From the NCBI RefSeq assembly GCF_900104555.1, contig NZ_FNJU01000017.1, positions 1 to 62,546 of the forward strand: DNA of 62,546 nucleotides. The letters are read 5' to 3'. The position numbers were made by a program, and so were the translations under genes. Source of the DNA: Litchfieldia salsa. GTDB taxonomy: Bacteria > Bacillota > Bacilli > Bacillales > Bacillaceae_L. The notes under the pieces are model-generated. The model was given only the letters and a program-made list of their open reading frames with translations, was not told where the DNA came from and searched no databases. Below, one piece after another: positions 15,942 through 24,786 of this stretch (its first letter is position 1; each line of letters opens with the position of its first letter).

Positions 15942-16430
15942 CTATTGCTCACCTACTAGTTTGTTAGTTGACTTAAAGAATTATAATAAAGAAGAAATAG
16001 AAATTTGGTAGGATAAATTTATTATTTTATTAGATTTATAATATCTATATAGTCTTCTAAATGCAACAAAATTTGCTAGTATTCGGTAAATTCATACAAA
16101 TTCCCTATTGGTTTTGTCAAATTTATAGGTATATTTTACCTATTGTTCAAAAATATTCAAGTTTATAATTTTAGTACTATTATAATGGTATATTGGGTAA
16201 AATTAAGGTTTCAAAGAATCCATGGTAGTTTATCCCTATATATTATGTATTATATAATAAAACGAATTGTAGGAGTTTGTCGTAATTGGTCGACTTTTAT
16301 CGTAGAAATCTATCCTTTGTGAACAATAGTATCGTTTCTAGTATTTCTTCTTACTTCTATTATAGTATTTTGGTTTTTACAATATTTATAGCGAACAATT
16401 GCAAAACTTATACGAAAACCAGCCTTAATA
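15942..16430. other. AT-rich intergenic region (about 490 bp)
   Basis: It lies upstream of the DUF5317 operon. It is very AT-rich, with a long TATATATTATGTATTATATA run and a motif GTAATTGGTCGAC. No ORF with a ribosome binding site, no riboswitch consensus and no family A or B repeat were seen. Confidence 0.5.
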
Positions 16431-16467
16431 AAAAGCGATCCCCATTATAGATAGAGAGATCGCTTTT
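16431..16467 (-). terminator. Intrinsic terminator after the tagU-like gene
   Basis: Minus strand AAAAGCGATC...GATCGCTTTTTATT, 8 bp past the stop codon. Confidence 0.85.
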
Positions 16468-16474
16468 ACTCATC

Positions 16475-17422
16475 TTAGTTTTTCTTAGTAACAGCAGAGT
16501 TGTTAACATTAAGATGTTCTTTTAATTTAGTTGATAATCCTATTCGTGTTTCTTCTGGAACAATCAGGTAATAGATCCCGTTTATTTTCTGACCACTTCC
16601 ACTAACCTGCAGTTTTTCAAGGCTGTGGCGTGCATCCTTATAATTCTTTTGAATGTCGAACATTTCTGATAACGTCAAATTTGTTTTTACATTTTGACCA
16701 ATAATTGAAAGCATATCATCAAATTTAGAAATGGACGAGAAGGATGCACCTTCTTCAATGACTGCTTGGATGATTTGTTTTTGTCGATCTTGTCGCCCGA
16801 AATCTCCACGAGGATCTTCATATCGCATTCTAGAATAGGCAAGTGCTTTTTTTCCATCTAGCGTAATTTCACCTTCATTGAACGTATAGCCACTGTAATC
16901 AAATGCAAACCCATTATTAACTGTTACGCCACCAACAGCATCCACAATATCCTGAAAACCTTCCATGTTTACTTTTACAAAGTAATCGATCGGAATATCT
17001 AAGAAATTCTCAACTGTGTCCATTGCCATTTCAACACCACCAAATGCGTATGCATGATTGATTTTATCATCAAACCCTCGACCAATAATCTCTGTACGTG
17101 TATCCCGGGGGATGCTTACCATTTGCATCGATTTGGTACTAGGATTTACCGTCATTACAATCATCGTATCTGATCGTCCACGATCATTTTTACGTTCGTC
17201 AACACCGAGAATTAACACGGAAATGGGATCTTGTTCCTCAAACTGAACTTCTTCTACTCGTTTTTCAGAAACCACACGCTCAATTGGCTCGTGAATACTT
17301 TCGATGGTCCGCTCAACCGAACTATATAGTGTATAAGCATAGATACTTATTCCAATAAAAAAAGCTCCAAAGACGCTCAATAAAATGGTTAGCCACTTTC
17401 TCTTTTTAGACCATTTGCTCAA
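16475..17422 (-). CDS. tagU: TagU/LytR-type LCP teichoic acid transferase
   Basis: A 315-residue protein with a basic N-terminus, one membrane helix at about residues 9-33 and an extracellular LCP domain. It matches B. subtilis TagU (LytR) as recalled over most of its length: SVLILGVDERKNDRGRSDTMI, VSIPRDTRTEIIG, KINHAYAFGG, TVENFLDIPIDYFVKVNME, and MRYEDPRGDFGRQDRQKQII with the conserved catalytic arginines. It transfers wall teichoic acid or a related polymer from undecaprenyl pyrophosphate to peptidoglycan. TTG 17422 is preferred because GGAAGGAAG lies just upstream; ATG 17440 overlaps that site. It is divergent from the PBP gene. Confidence 0.88.
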   Translation of the reverse strand: MSKWSKKRKWLTILLSVFGAFFIGISIYAYTLYSSVERTIESIHEPIERVVSEKRVEEVQFEEQDPISVLILGVDERKNDRGRSDTMIVMTVNPSTKSMQMVSIPRDTRTEIIGRGFDDKINHAYAFGGVEMAMDTVENFLDIPIDYFVKVNMEGFQDIVDAVGGVTVNNGFAFDYSGYTFNEGEITLDGKKALAYSRMRYEDPRGDFGRQDRQKQIIQAVIEEGASFSSISKFDDMLSIIGQNVKTNLTLSEMFDIQKNYKDARHSLEKLQVSGSGQKINGIYYLIVPEETRIGLSTKLKEHLNVNNSAVTKKN

Positions 17423-17594
17423 ATTTAATCTTCCTTCCATTCATTTACAATTGATATCAAGAATTATATAGGTTTATAATCTATGAGACAATGAAAATAT
17501 TTACCGATGTTGGATTTAAATAACAAGACTTTTAATACAAAAATATGGAAATTTTGTGATAGTATATAAAATAAGAAGAATAGGAGTGGTTTAA

Positions 17595-19619
17595 TTGAAA
17601 AGATTGATGAAGGGACTATTGCCTTGTTTGTTTCTATTAACTGTTCTAACGGCCTGTAAAGAAGAACCGAGCCCTGAGGTCGCATTTAAAGAATATGTGG
17701 GTCAATGGGAAAAGAAGAACTTTGAAAAGATGTATACACAATTAACAACAGCGAATAGAGAGCAAATGACGAAAGAAGAATTTGCTGAAAGATACACAAA
17801 AATTTATGGTGATATTGAAGTTTCAGATTTATCTGTAGAGTACATACCGACTGAAGAAGAACTAACTCCTGATGAAAATGGAGAGATTGTCCTACCTTAT
17901 AAAATTTCAATGGAGACTGTTGCTGGTCCGATTGAATATAGTCATAATGTCACTTTAGTTCAAGAAGAAATAGATAAAGAAAAACAATGGCTAGTAAGCT
18001 GGAATCCATCCATGATCTTTTCGGTAATGGAGGAGGGAGATGAAGTGAAATTGACGTTCACATCTCCTATACGTGGTGAAATTGTTGACAGGTATGATCG
18101 GGGCTTAGCGATCAATGGCGAAGTATATGAAGTTGGCGTTGTTCCTGAAGAAATTGATGAAACTAGGTTGGATGAGCTTGCTGAAAAGCTCGGTATTTCT
18201 AGAGAGTCTATTGATCAAAAAATGAATGCTTCTTGGGTACAGCCTAATTATTTTGTTCCCATAAAAAGACTATCTACTGATCAGCAGGTATTCTTAACAG
18301 AACTCGCCACCTCCTTTAAGGGAGTTAGAACTCAAAGGGTTCCTTCAAGGGTTTATCCTTACAAGGAGACAACTGCAAATCTTGTTGGCTATATAACTTC
18401 AATTACACAAGAGGATTTAGATAAATTAGAAGGTAAAGGCTATACAAGTACAGATGTGTTAGGAAAAAAAGGCCTGGAAATGGTGTTTGAAGAGAAACTA
18501 AGAGGCGAAATGGGTGTTAGAATCTATATTAAAAAGAAGGATGAAAATGAAGAGGAGTTTACACTCGTTTCTAAGCCCGCGAAAGATGGTGAAACGATTA
18601 AGGTCGCCATTGATATCGAAGTTCAGCAACTCCTATTTGAACAATTAAAGGATGGTAACGGTGCAGCAGCTGCGATTCATCCGCTTACTGGTGAAACACT
18701 AGCACTTGTGAGTAGTCCTTCATTTGATCCAAATGATTTCGTTCTTGGTATCTCAACAGAAAAGTGGAAAGAGTTATCTGAGAATCCGAACCAACCATTA
18801 ATTAACCGTGTAGGTTATGCTTATGCACCAGGATCAACCATAAAGCCAATTACAGCAGCGATTGCTCTTGAAAATAACGTAATTACACCTGAACAAACGA
18901 TGGATATCACAGGGACAACTTGGGCTGATGATTCTTGGGGCGGATATAAAATCACACGGGTTACTGATACAGGAAAACCTGTTAACTTGAGAGACGCACT
19001 TGTTTATTCGGATAATATCTATTTTGCGCAAACAGCACTTGAAATTGGTGCTGATCGATTAGAAGTCGGACTAAAGAACTTCGGTTTTGCAGAAACCTTA
19101 CCATTTGAATATCCTTTCTATGATTCATCGATTTCAAATGAAGGATTAAGTCGGGATGTATTGGTGGCAGATACGGGCTATGGCCAAGGAGAAGTACAAA
19201 TGAGTCCACTTCATTTAGCAATCACGTATACTCCATTCCTGAATGAAGGAGATTTATTGAAACCAAGATTAGTCTTTGGTGAAGAGAACACTCCTGAAAT
19301 TTGGCGTGAAGATGTCATTTCACCTGAAACGGCAACCATTATTCGAAATGACTTGGTCGCAGTTATTGAGGATCCAAATGGCACTGGGAAAGCTGCTAAG
19401 ATTGATGGGTTAACTTTAGCAGGTAAAACTGGAACTGCTGAACTTAAAACGAGTCAAGGGGAACAGAATGGAAAAGAAAATGGATTATTCGTAGCTTTTG
19501 ACACGGAGTCACCAGAATTATTAATTGCCATGTTAATTGAAGGTGGAGGAAGTAGTCAGGTAGTGCCGAAAGTGAAAAAGGTGTTTGAAGATATACTTAT
19601 GAGACCTGAAGGCCAGTAA
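17595..19619 (+). CDS. pbpC: Penicillin-binding protein 3-type transpeptidase lipoprotein
   Basis: A 674-residue class B PBP. The lipobox LTVLTAC has Cys21. A MecA-N/NTF2-like domain (about 25-150) and a PBP dimerisation domain precede the transpeptidase, with nucleophile Ser414 in STIKP, SDN near residue 472 and KTGTA near 611. It cross-links peptidoglycan stem peptides. The domain order is that of B. subtilis PbpC and PBP2a, which tend to have low beta-lactam affinity; whether that holds here is unknown. The TTG start is set by TAGGAGTGG. It is monocistronic, with a terminator over its stop codon. Confidence 0.9.
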   Translation: MKRLMKGLLPCLFLLTVLTACKEEPSPEVAFKEYVGQWEKKNFEKMYTQLTTANREQMTKEEFAERYTKIYGDIEVSDLSVEYIPTEEELTPDENGEIVLPYKISMETVAGPIEYSHNVTLVQEEIDKEKQWLVSWNPSMIFSVMEEGDEVKLTFTSPIRGEIVDRYDRGLAINGEVYEVGVVPEEIDETRLDELAEKLGISRESIDQKMNASWVQPNYFVPIKRLSTDQQVFLTELATSFKGVRTQRVPSRVYPYKETTANLVGYITSITQEDLDKLEGKGYTSTDVLGKKGLEMVFEEKLRGEMGVRIYIKKKDENEEEFTLVSKPAKDGETIKVAIDIEVQQLLFEQLKDGNGAAAAIHPLTGETLALVSSPSFDPNDFVLGISTEKWKELSENPNQPLINRVGYAYAPGSTIKPITAAIALENNVITPEQTMDITGTTWADDSWGGYKITRVTDTGKPVNLRDALVYSDNIYFAQTALEIGADRLEVGLKNFGFAETLPFEYPFYDSSISNEGLSRDVLVADTGYGQGEVQMSPLHLAITYTPFLNEGDLLKPRLVFGEENTPEIWREDVISPETATIIRNDLVAVIEDPNGTGKAAKIDGLTLAGKTGTAELKTSQGEQNGKENGLFVAFDTESPELLIAMLIEGGGSSQVVPKVKKVFEDILMRPEGQ

Positions 19620-19633
19620 GGTCTTCTTTTTTT
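19602..19633 (+). terminator. Intrinsic terminator overlapping the pbpC stop
   Basis: AGACCT-GAAGGCCAGTA-AGGTCT followed by TCTTTTTTT. The TAA stop is inside the hairpin. Confidence 0.8.
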
Positions 19634-19919
19634 ATGGTGAAAATTTGAAATTGATGAAATTTCTTGTCAAAGTAAGGTATTCATATATACAATTTCCGGG
19701 GAAATTTTACATAATAAGCTCACTTGGAGTAAAATACCAGTCGATATGTTGTATAATAGAGGCGAAAAGTGAAGAAAAAGTAGAAATTGATTTGAATAAT
19801 GAACTGTTCTTTTATTGATTATTTTGTATCATACAGGAAACGCTAGAATAATGAGAATTAGAAAGGATTCCTTAGTAGTGAGGGGTCTTTTTTAGATAGT
19901 GAGGAGAAGTGGATTTAGA

Positions 19920-20813
19920 GTGAGTATTAAAAGAGGAGTTTTACTCGTTTGTATTGTTATATTTCTATGTCCAGTAAAAAGTTACGCGGAAAAAATAGTG
20001 GTAATCGATCCAGGTCATGGTGGCATCTTTTCAGGCACTTGTGGGTATTCAGGGAACCAAACAGGCTACTGTGAAAAAGATGCGAATCTATCTGTAGCGT
20101 TAATTCTTCAGAATCTGTTAAGTAACAGTGATATAGATGTTTATCTTACCCGTACAACTGATACTGAATTTTCTCCATATTTACACAATAAAGAGGGAGA
20201 ATCTATTGGGGGAGATTTGGAAATTCGGATTAATAAAGCAAATGAATATGTACAAGGAGAAAATGATAATAGTATTTTTATATCAATCCATCATAATGCC
20301 AATTCTACAAATCCATTTATTCGTGGAATTGAAACATATTATTATGATGGGTTAAATCATTTTAATCCAAAGTGGCCACATGACCCTATGCAATTAACCT
20401 ACTTAGGAGATAATTTACGCCTTGCTCAGACGATACACCCTCGATTAGTGAATTTTCTAGGTTTACCGAACCGAAAGATTCATAATGACGAAAGCTTTTA
20501 TGTCATTCGTAATGCTCAAATGCCTGCCGTGTTGGTCGAACTAGGTTACATGATCAATCGGAATGAAGAGAAAATTATTAAAACTAAAGAGTTTCAGCAA
20601 AAGGCCGCAGAAGCTTTGGCTGAAGGGATAAAGAGGTATTTTCAGGCTTATGATGTGTTGGATAATAATAACCAGAAAATTGCCACATTTGATGAATTCA
20701 CTTCTGCATTAATATTTATGGGGTTGGTAGAAGAGTCTGTGAAGATTTTTAATAAGGATACACAGGAATTCGTATTTGAAAGACCATCAAGTGAGGTGCT
20801 AAGTGTTAATTAA
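19920..20813 (+). CDS. N-acetylmuramoyl-L-alanine amidase (Amidase_3), secreted
   Basis: About 297 residues. The signal peptide ends near CPVKSYA, followed directly by the Amidase_3 catalytic domain: VVIDPGHGG (zinc His), the Glu in GYCEKDANL, SIHHNA (zinc His) and the C-terminal PAVLVELGYMIN with the catalytic Glu. Such enzymes split the lactyl-Ala bond in peptidoglycan. No SH3b or SPOR wall-binding repeat is present. An extra tail of about 55 residues follows the domain. The start is uncertain: GTG 19920 (GAGGAG 13 bases upstream) or GTG 19899 (no site). It is followed by a lipoprotein gene 41 bp downstream. Confidence 0.88.
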   Translation: MSIKRGVLLVCIVIFLCPVKSYAEKIVVIDPGHGGIFSGTCGYSGNQTGYCEKDANLSVALILQNLLSNSDIDVYLTRTTDTEFSPYLHNKEGESIGGDLEIRINKANEYVQGENDNSIFISIHHNANSTNPFIRGIETYYYDGLNHFNPKWPHDPMQLTYLGDNLRLAQTIHPRLVNFLGLPNRKIHNDESFYVIRNAQMPAVLVELGYMINRNEEKIIKTKEFQQKAAEALAEGIKRYFQAYDVLDNNNQKIATFDEFTSALIFMGLVEESVKIFNKDTQEFVFERPSSEVLSVN

Positions 20814-20854
20814 GCGTTTGTTTAAAATCTGGATCAATAGTAAGGAAGAGATAA

Positions 20855-21490
20855 ATGAGAGCATTCGTATATTTTATAATACCCATTATGTTCATTTTAG
20901 TTGCCTGCACAAATACAAATACTCCAAGATCAGATTATACATCTGAGTACAAAGAAGATGAAGCTAGTGAAGGAACCGTGGTTGAGGGAAAATTTAACTT
21001 ATCAACTTACCGTCCGGAAATTGATACTGTGAGAACTTATTCAAATGCTGGAGAGGAAATCTATGTACATAAAATAGTAGCTGCCAATGAAGAGTTGATT
21101 CAAATGACAATATACCTTAGTGGTGCTCCTACAACCCAAGTATATAGGTGGACAGAAGATGAGATTGTTTTAATATATGAAGACTCCACGCTTTCTAACC
21201 ACTCAGAAGATATACTAGATGATGTACCAACTACAAGTGCGGTTGAAACAGTGTTTAACCTTAAAGGAGATGCAGATTGGGAGTTAGTAGACACCAATCA
21301 GACACTTAATGTCCCATATGGAGCATATAGAGATGTTATAGTAGCAAGAAAAGTCACAGATGAAGTAGAGGGTGCAGAAACCATTCATACAAGGTATTAT
21401 GCGCCTGGCTTAGGCTTAGTAAAGGAAACATATGAAGTGAAAGGGGATAGGGGATACTCTGATGGAGCTGAGTTGGAAAAGGTTGAATAA
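20855..21490 (+). CDS. Putative lipoprotein
   Basis: A 211-residue protein with lipobox LVAC (Cys18) and a Thr/Ser/Asp/Glu-rich linker. A beta-rich domain follows, with repeated polar strands (VRTYSNAGEEIYVHKIVAA, TIHTRYYAPGLGLVKETYEV). The C-terminal YAPGLGLVKE pattern recalls other Bacillus surface lipoproteins, but no family was recognised. It is probably co-transcribed with the amidase, which suggests a wall-associated role. Confidence 0.7.
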   Translation: MRAFVYFIIPIMFILVACTNTNTPRSDYTSEYKEDEASEGTVVEGKFNLSTYRPEIDTVRTYSNAGEEIYVHKIVAANEELIQMTIYLSGAPTTQVYRWTEDEIVLIYEDSTLSNHSEDILDDVPTTSAVETVFNLKGDADWELVDTNQTLNVPYGAYRDVIVARKVTDEVEGAETIHTRYYAPGLGLVKETYEVKGDRGYSDGAELEKVE

Positions 21491-21587
21491 CATCTTGTGA
21501 ATGATGGTAATTAAAATATAGTTGGCTAGTACGATCACTCGATGGTAATATAAGTTTTTAATAACAATAATAAAAGAGGTGAATGCC

Positions 21588-22028
21588 TTGAAAGAAGTAA
21601 TTAAGCTTATTGCCGAAATCACTAATATATCCCATGATTTATTAATGGATTTCTCTGACGCAATGGGGTGGCAGTTGACCGATAAAGAATTACACTTGTG
21701 GGTTATGGGTATTATGGGTATTATCGTGTTTTTTGTCGTTCAAGTGGTTTTCAAAGCGCTAGCTAAGTGGAGCATCACTTCAATTTCATTTATATATTCC
21801 TTTACAGTATTGGTCGTAATCGTTTTTGCAATCGAAATCCAACAGAAAATTACTGGAAGAGGAAATATGGAGTTTCTAGATGCAGTTATAGGTCTATGGG
21901 GATTTCTTTTGTTTTTTGGGGCTTACTTAATCATTAGACTATTGATTTATGGTGTGAAGAAATTAGTAAGGTATATGAAAGAAAACAGAAATAATCACAA
22001 TGATCAAACAACAAGGTTTAAGGGGTAA
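21588..22028 (+). CDS. Small integral membrane protein, unknown
   Basis: About 146 residues with three membrane helices (near residues 37-58, 66-85 and 100-122), an N-terminal amphipathic segment and a basic tail (KKLVRYMKENRNN). TTG 21588 fits AAGAGGTGA best; ATG 21579 lies inside that site. It is followed closely by rmlB, whose ribosome binding site is 20 bp past this stop, so the two may be co-transcribed. Not recognised. Confidence 0.6.
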   Translation: MKEVIKLIAEITNISHDLLMDFSDAMGWQLTDKELHLWVMGIMGIIVFFVVQVVFKALAKWSITSISFIYSFTVLVVIVFAIEIQQKITGRGNMEFLDAVIGLWGFLLFFGAYLIIRLLIYGVKKLVRYMKENRNNHNDQTTRFKG

Positions 22029-22056
22029 ATTTAATTTATATCATGAGGTGAAATTA

Positions 22057-23079
22057 ATGACGAAAGTAAAAGTATTAGTGACAGGTGGAGCTGGATTTAT
22101 AGGTGGTAATTTTGTTCAATATATGGTTAATAAATATCCGGAATATGATATTTATAATTTAGATTTATTAACATATGCAGGGGACTTAACAAAGCATAAT
22201 ACGATAGAAAATAAAGAAAACTATCATTTTGTTAAAGCAGATATAGCTGACAGGGAACAGATTGCTTCTCTTTTTATAAAAGAAAAATTTGATTACGTGA
22301 TTCATTTTGCTGCAGAAAGTCATGTAGACCGTTCAATAACAGAACCCGAAATTTTTGTTCGCACAAACGTGATAGGAACACAAGTTCTCTTGGACGCATC
22401 TAAACAAAATAAAATCAAAAAGTTTGTTCATGTATCAACAGATGAAGTATACGGAGAGTTGGATTTTGATCCAACCACTTTTTTTACAGAAGAAACACCA
22501 CTTCAGCCTAATAGTCCTTATAGTGCGAGCAAAGCATCATCTGATTTGCTTGTTAGGGCTTACCATGAAACATATGGATTGCCTATTAACATAACACGGT
22601 GTTCAAACAATTATGGACCATATCATTTCCCAGAAAAGCTAATCCCTCTTACAATTTCTCGGGTTTTAAATGAACAAAATGTACCGGTCTATGGTAACGG
22701 TCAAAATATTCGTGATTGGTTACACGTTATTGATCACTGTTCTGCAATTGATTTGGTTATGCATGAAGGTGTAAGCGGTGAAGTGTATAACGTTGGGGGG
22801 CATAACGAACGAACTAATTTAGAAGTCGTTGAAACGATAATCACAACCTTAGGGAAGTCTCTCGATTTGATTGAATTTGTTAAAGATCGTTTAGGTCATG
22901 ATAAAAGATATGCAATCGACCCAACTAAATTAGAAAAGTTAGGATGGAGACCTACTTATACATTTGAAACAGGTATTAAGCAAACAATTGACTGGTATCT
23001 TGATAACAAAGAATGGTGGGAAAATATCATAAGTGGAGAGTATAAGAATTACTTTGAAAAACAATATGATTTAAAATAA
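22057..23079 (+). CDS. rmlB: dTDP-glucose 4,6-dehydratase, copy 1
   Basis: A 340-residue short-chain dehydrogenase. NAD site GGAGFIGGNF, catalytic STDEVYGEL, YSASKASSD (Tyr-X3-Lys), and RmlB signatures SNNYGPYHFPEKLIPL and IRDWLHV. It converts dTDP-glucose to dTDP-4-keto-6-deoxyglucose, the second step toward dTDP-rhamnose. ATG 22057 follows GAGGTGA. It lies alone, without rmlA, rmlC or rmlD, 19 kb from the complete rml operon, and is clearly diverged from the copy at 41139. Confidence 0.95.
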   Translation: MTKVKVLVTGGAGFIGGNFVQYMVNKYPEYDIYNLDLLTYAGDLTKHNTIENKENYHFVKADIADREQIASLFIKEKFDYVIHFAAESHVDRSITEPEIFVRTNVIGTQVLLDASKQNKIKKFVHVSTDEVYGELDFDPTTFFTEETPLQPNSPYSASKASSDLLVRAYHETYGLPINITRCSNNYGPYHFPEKLIPLTISRVLNEQNVPVYGNGQNIRDWLHVIDHCSAIDLVMHEGVSGEVYNVGGHNERTNLEVVETIITTLGKSLDLIEFVKDRLGHDKRYAIDPTKLEKLGWRPTYTFETGIKQTIDWYLDNKEWWENIISGEYKNYFEKQYDLK

Positions 23080-23094
23080 CAGCAAAATGAGATA

Positions 23095-23144
23095 AAAATA
23101 CAAAGAAATCACCCTTAATATTGGGGTGATTTCTTTGTATTTTT
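23095..23144. terminator. Shared bidirectional terminator
   Basis: AAATACAAAGAAATCACCC-TTAATATT-GGGGTGATTTCTTTGTATTT is a stem of about 19 pairs with T or A runs on both sides. It terminates rmlB copy 1 and the convergent small gene, whose last six codons lie inside it. Confidence 0.9.
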
Positions 23145-23441
23145 ATTTAATTCCTTAGAAATGTCGAGTAACCCAAAAATCCATCCTATTACAATGGTGA
23201 TTATGATACTTAATAGTAGTATTGATAAGCGATTTACACGGGTTAAGTTTTCTAATCGAGTTTTGGTAATATTCCATCCGAAAAATAATCCTATAGGATA
23301 AAAAGTTACTATCATATAATTGAATAGTTCTTTAAAACCGAAATCCTCTAACAAGATTGTATATGTTAGATTAATAATATAAAGATTGGCCATTATTGAA
23401 GTAAGGATAAAAAGTATAAAAAACATCATTTTTTTGTTCAT
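23115..23441 (-). CDS. Small membrane protein (108 aa), unknown
   Basis: Three hydrophobic helices (about residues 5-28, 40-55 and 72-92) and a basic C-terminus. ATG 23441 follows GGAGGGTTTGTCTAATC, an acceptable site. The stop codon lies in the loop side of the convergent terminator. No family recognised; it is probably real because of its site and hydrophobic pattern. Confidence 0.5.
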   Translation of the reverse strand: MNKKMMFFILFILTSIMANLYIINLTYTILLEDFGFKELFNYMIVTFYPIGLFFGWNITKTRLENLTRVNRLSILLLSIIITIVIGWIFGLLDISKELNKNTKKSPQY

Positions 23442-24023
23442 GATTAGACAAACCCTCCGAATTCATAAGAAATTTATAAAATTGTATGATAACATATTAT
23501 TGTTTGAGCAAATTCATTTTTTTAGGTCGTCTACGTGTATTCAGCCTGATTGTAACTACCATTACAATGTTTTATGTCTGAAACAAAAACTTTGTAACAA
23601 AATGGTAACAAAATAAATTCTTAATTATTTATTATTATTTTACCAAACTTATGAGAAAATGTAGTCTGAAGATCATAATCTAAAATCGATTTTTTCGAAA
23701 AAGATGAATAATTTTATATAAATGGTTTTATTTCACTTTCTCTTTTTTTATAAAACCATTAAATTATTAAATAATATATGATAGAATACATTAGGGTACA
23801 AATTAGGGACAGATTTTTACAAACATGTCGAACTTTGTATACTTTAAAATATAAGTGATCTCTCTATACTATGGGAGAATAAAAAATAAACGCTTTGGTC
23901 ATTAAAAAGCTGTAACATTAGTGAAGAAAATAACTACTAACATAATAGTGGCAATATATAAACCAACAGACTTATAAGTAGATTCATAATATATTAGTTG
24001 TTATTCGAGAGGAGAGAAATGCT
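23442..24023. other. Intergenic region ahead of the polysaccharide locus
   Basis: It contains the family A remnant at 23527-23597 and then about 400 bp of AT-rich sequence that probably holds the locus promoter. No confident -35/-10 pair, riboswitch or anti-terminator element (such as an EAR motif) was recognised. Confidence 0.5.
23527..23597. repeat. Family A repeat remnant (right end only)
   Basis: GTCTACGTGTATTCAGCCTG, a TGTAACTACC block and ATGTCTGAAACAAAAAC match the last 60 bp of the 1437-1624 copy. The GC-rich core is missing. Confidence 0.7.
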
Positions 24024-24689
24024 TTGGAAAGAAAATCACTTATGAATGATCAAATAGTCTTTAAAGCAAGTAGTGTGGGTGAACTTCAAAAACTCGAAAA
24101 AGAAAATATTAGTATGTATTTGTTTATGAAACGAATCTTTGACATTATATTTTCATTATTTGGTATGGTTTTTACGCTGCCAATTATTATATTAACTTCC
24201 ATTTTAATTAAGTTAGAGACTCCTGGTCCGGTACTTTTTTCACAGGAGCGTGTAGGGCTTAATGGGAAAACCTTTAATGTATTGAAGCTCAGGTCAATGG
24301 GAATTAACGCAGAAAAAAACGGAGCACAGTGGGCAGAAATAAATGATCCTCGTGTTACAAAAGTAGGAGCATTTATAAGAAAAACAAGGATTGATGAACT
24401 ACCTCAACTAATCAATGTGTTAAAAGGTGAAATGACTATTATTGGACCAAGACCAGAAAGACCAATATTTACTGAACAATTTAATAAAGAATACCCTGGA
24501 TTCAAGGAACGCTTAATTGTGAAGCCAGGACTAACAGGCTGGGCACAAGTTAATGGTGGTTATGAAATAACTCCTGGCGAGAAACTAGAATTAGATCGTT
24601 ATTATATTAAGTATATGGGTGTCTTTTTAGACGTAAAAATTATCCTTAAAACAATAAAGGTATGTTTAACAGGCAGTGGAGCAAGATAA
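24024..24689 (+). CDS. Undecaprenyl-phosphate sugar phosphotransferase (initiating transferase)
   Basis: A 221-residue polyprenol phosphate sugar-1-phosphate transferase. One N-terminal membrane hairpin (residues 36-60) is followed by the catalytic domain with PGPVLFSQERVGLNGK, FNVLKLRSM, RKTRIDELPQLINVLKGEM, IGPRPERP and KPGLTGWAQVNG. It puts the first sugar phosphate on undecaprenyl phosphate for the repeat unit. It is the short form without the five-helix domain of WbaP. TTG 24024 follows GAGAGGAGAG. First gene of the locus. Confidence 0.92.
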   Translation: MERKSLMNDQIVFKASSVGELQKLEKENISMYLFMKRIFDIIFSLFGMVFTLPIIILTSILIKLETPGPVLFSQERVGLNGKTFNVLKLRSMGINAEKNGAQWAEINDPRVTKVGAFIRKTRIDELPQLINVLKGEMTIIGPRPERPIFTEQFNKEYPGFKERLIVKPGLTGWAQVNGGYEITPGEKLELDRYYIKYMGVFLDVKIILKTIKVCLTGSGAR

Positions 24690-24704
24690 ATATCAAAAAT
24701 TAAT

Positions 24705-24748
24705 AAATAGTGTATACAAAGAATGTAAAGACTTTGTATACACTATTT
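24705..24748 (+). promoter_or_regulatory. Perfect 17-bp inverted repeat before the polymerase-like gene
   Basis: AAATAGTGTATACAAAG (24705-24721) and its exact complement (24732-24748) flank a ten-base loop. A T run occurs only 16 bases later, after GGGGG, so this is not a standard terminator. It may attenuate, protect or process the mRNA between the first two genes. Confidence 0.65.
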
Positions 24749-24786
24749 AGTGCTTCAAGGGGGTTTTTTTTATTAATAATAAAAGT

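Noticed and set aside
16270-16310. Possible Spo0A box (TTGTCGTAATTGGTCGAC)
   Set aside because: Only a partial match to TGTCGAA, and the distance to any gene start is over 350 bp.
23820-24000. Promoter or anti-terminator of the polysaccharide locus
   Set aside because: Several AT-rich hexamers fit loosely, but no -35/-10 pair or EAR-like structure was convincing.
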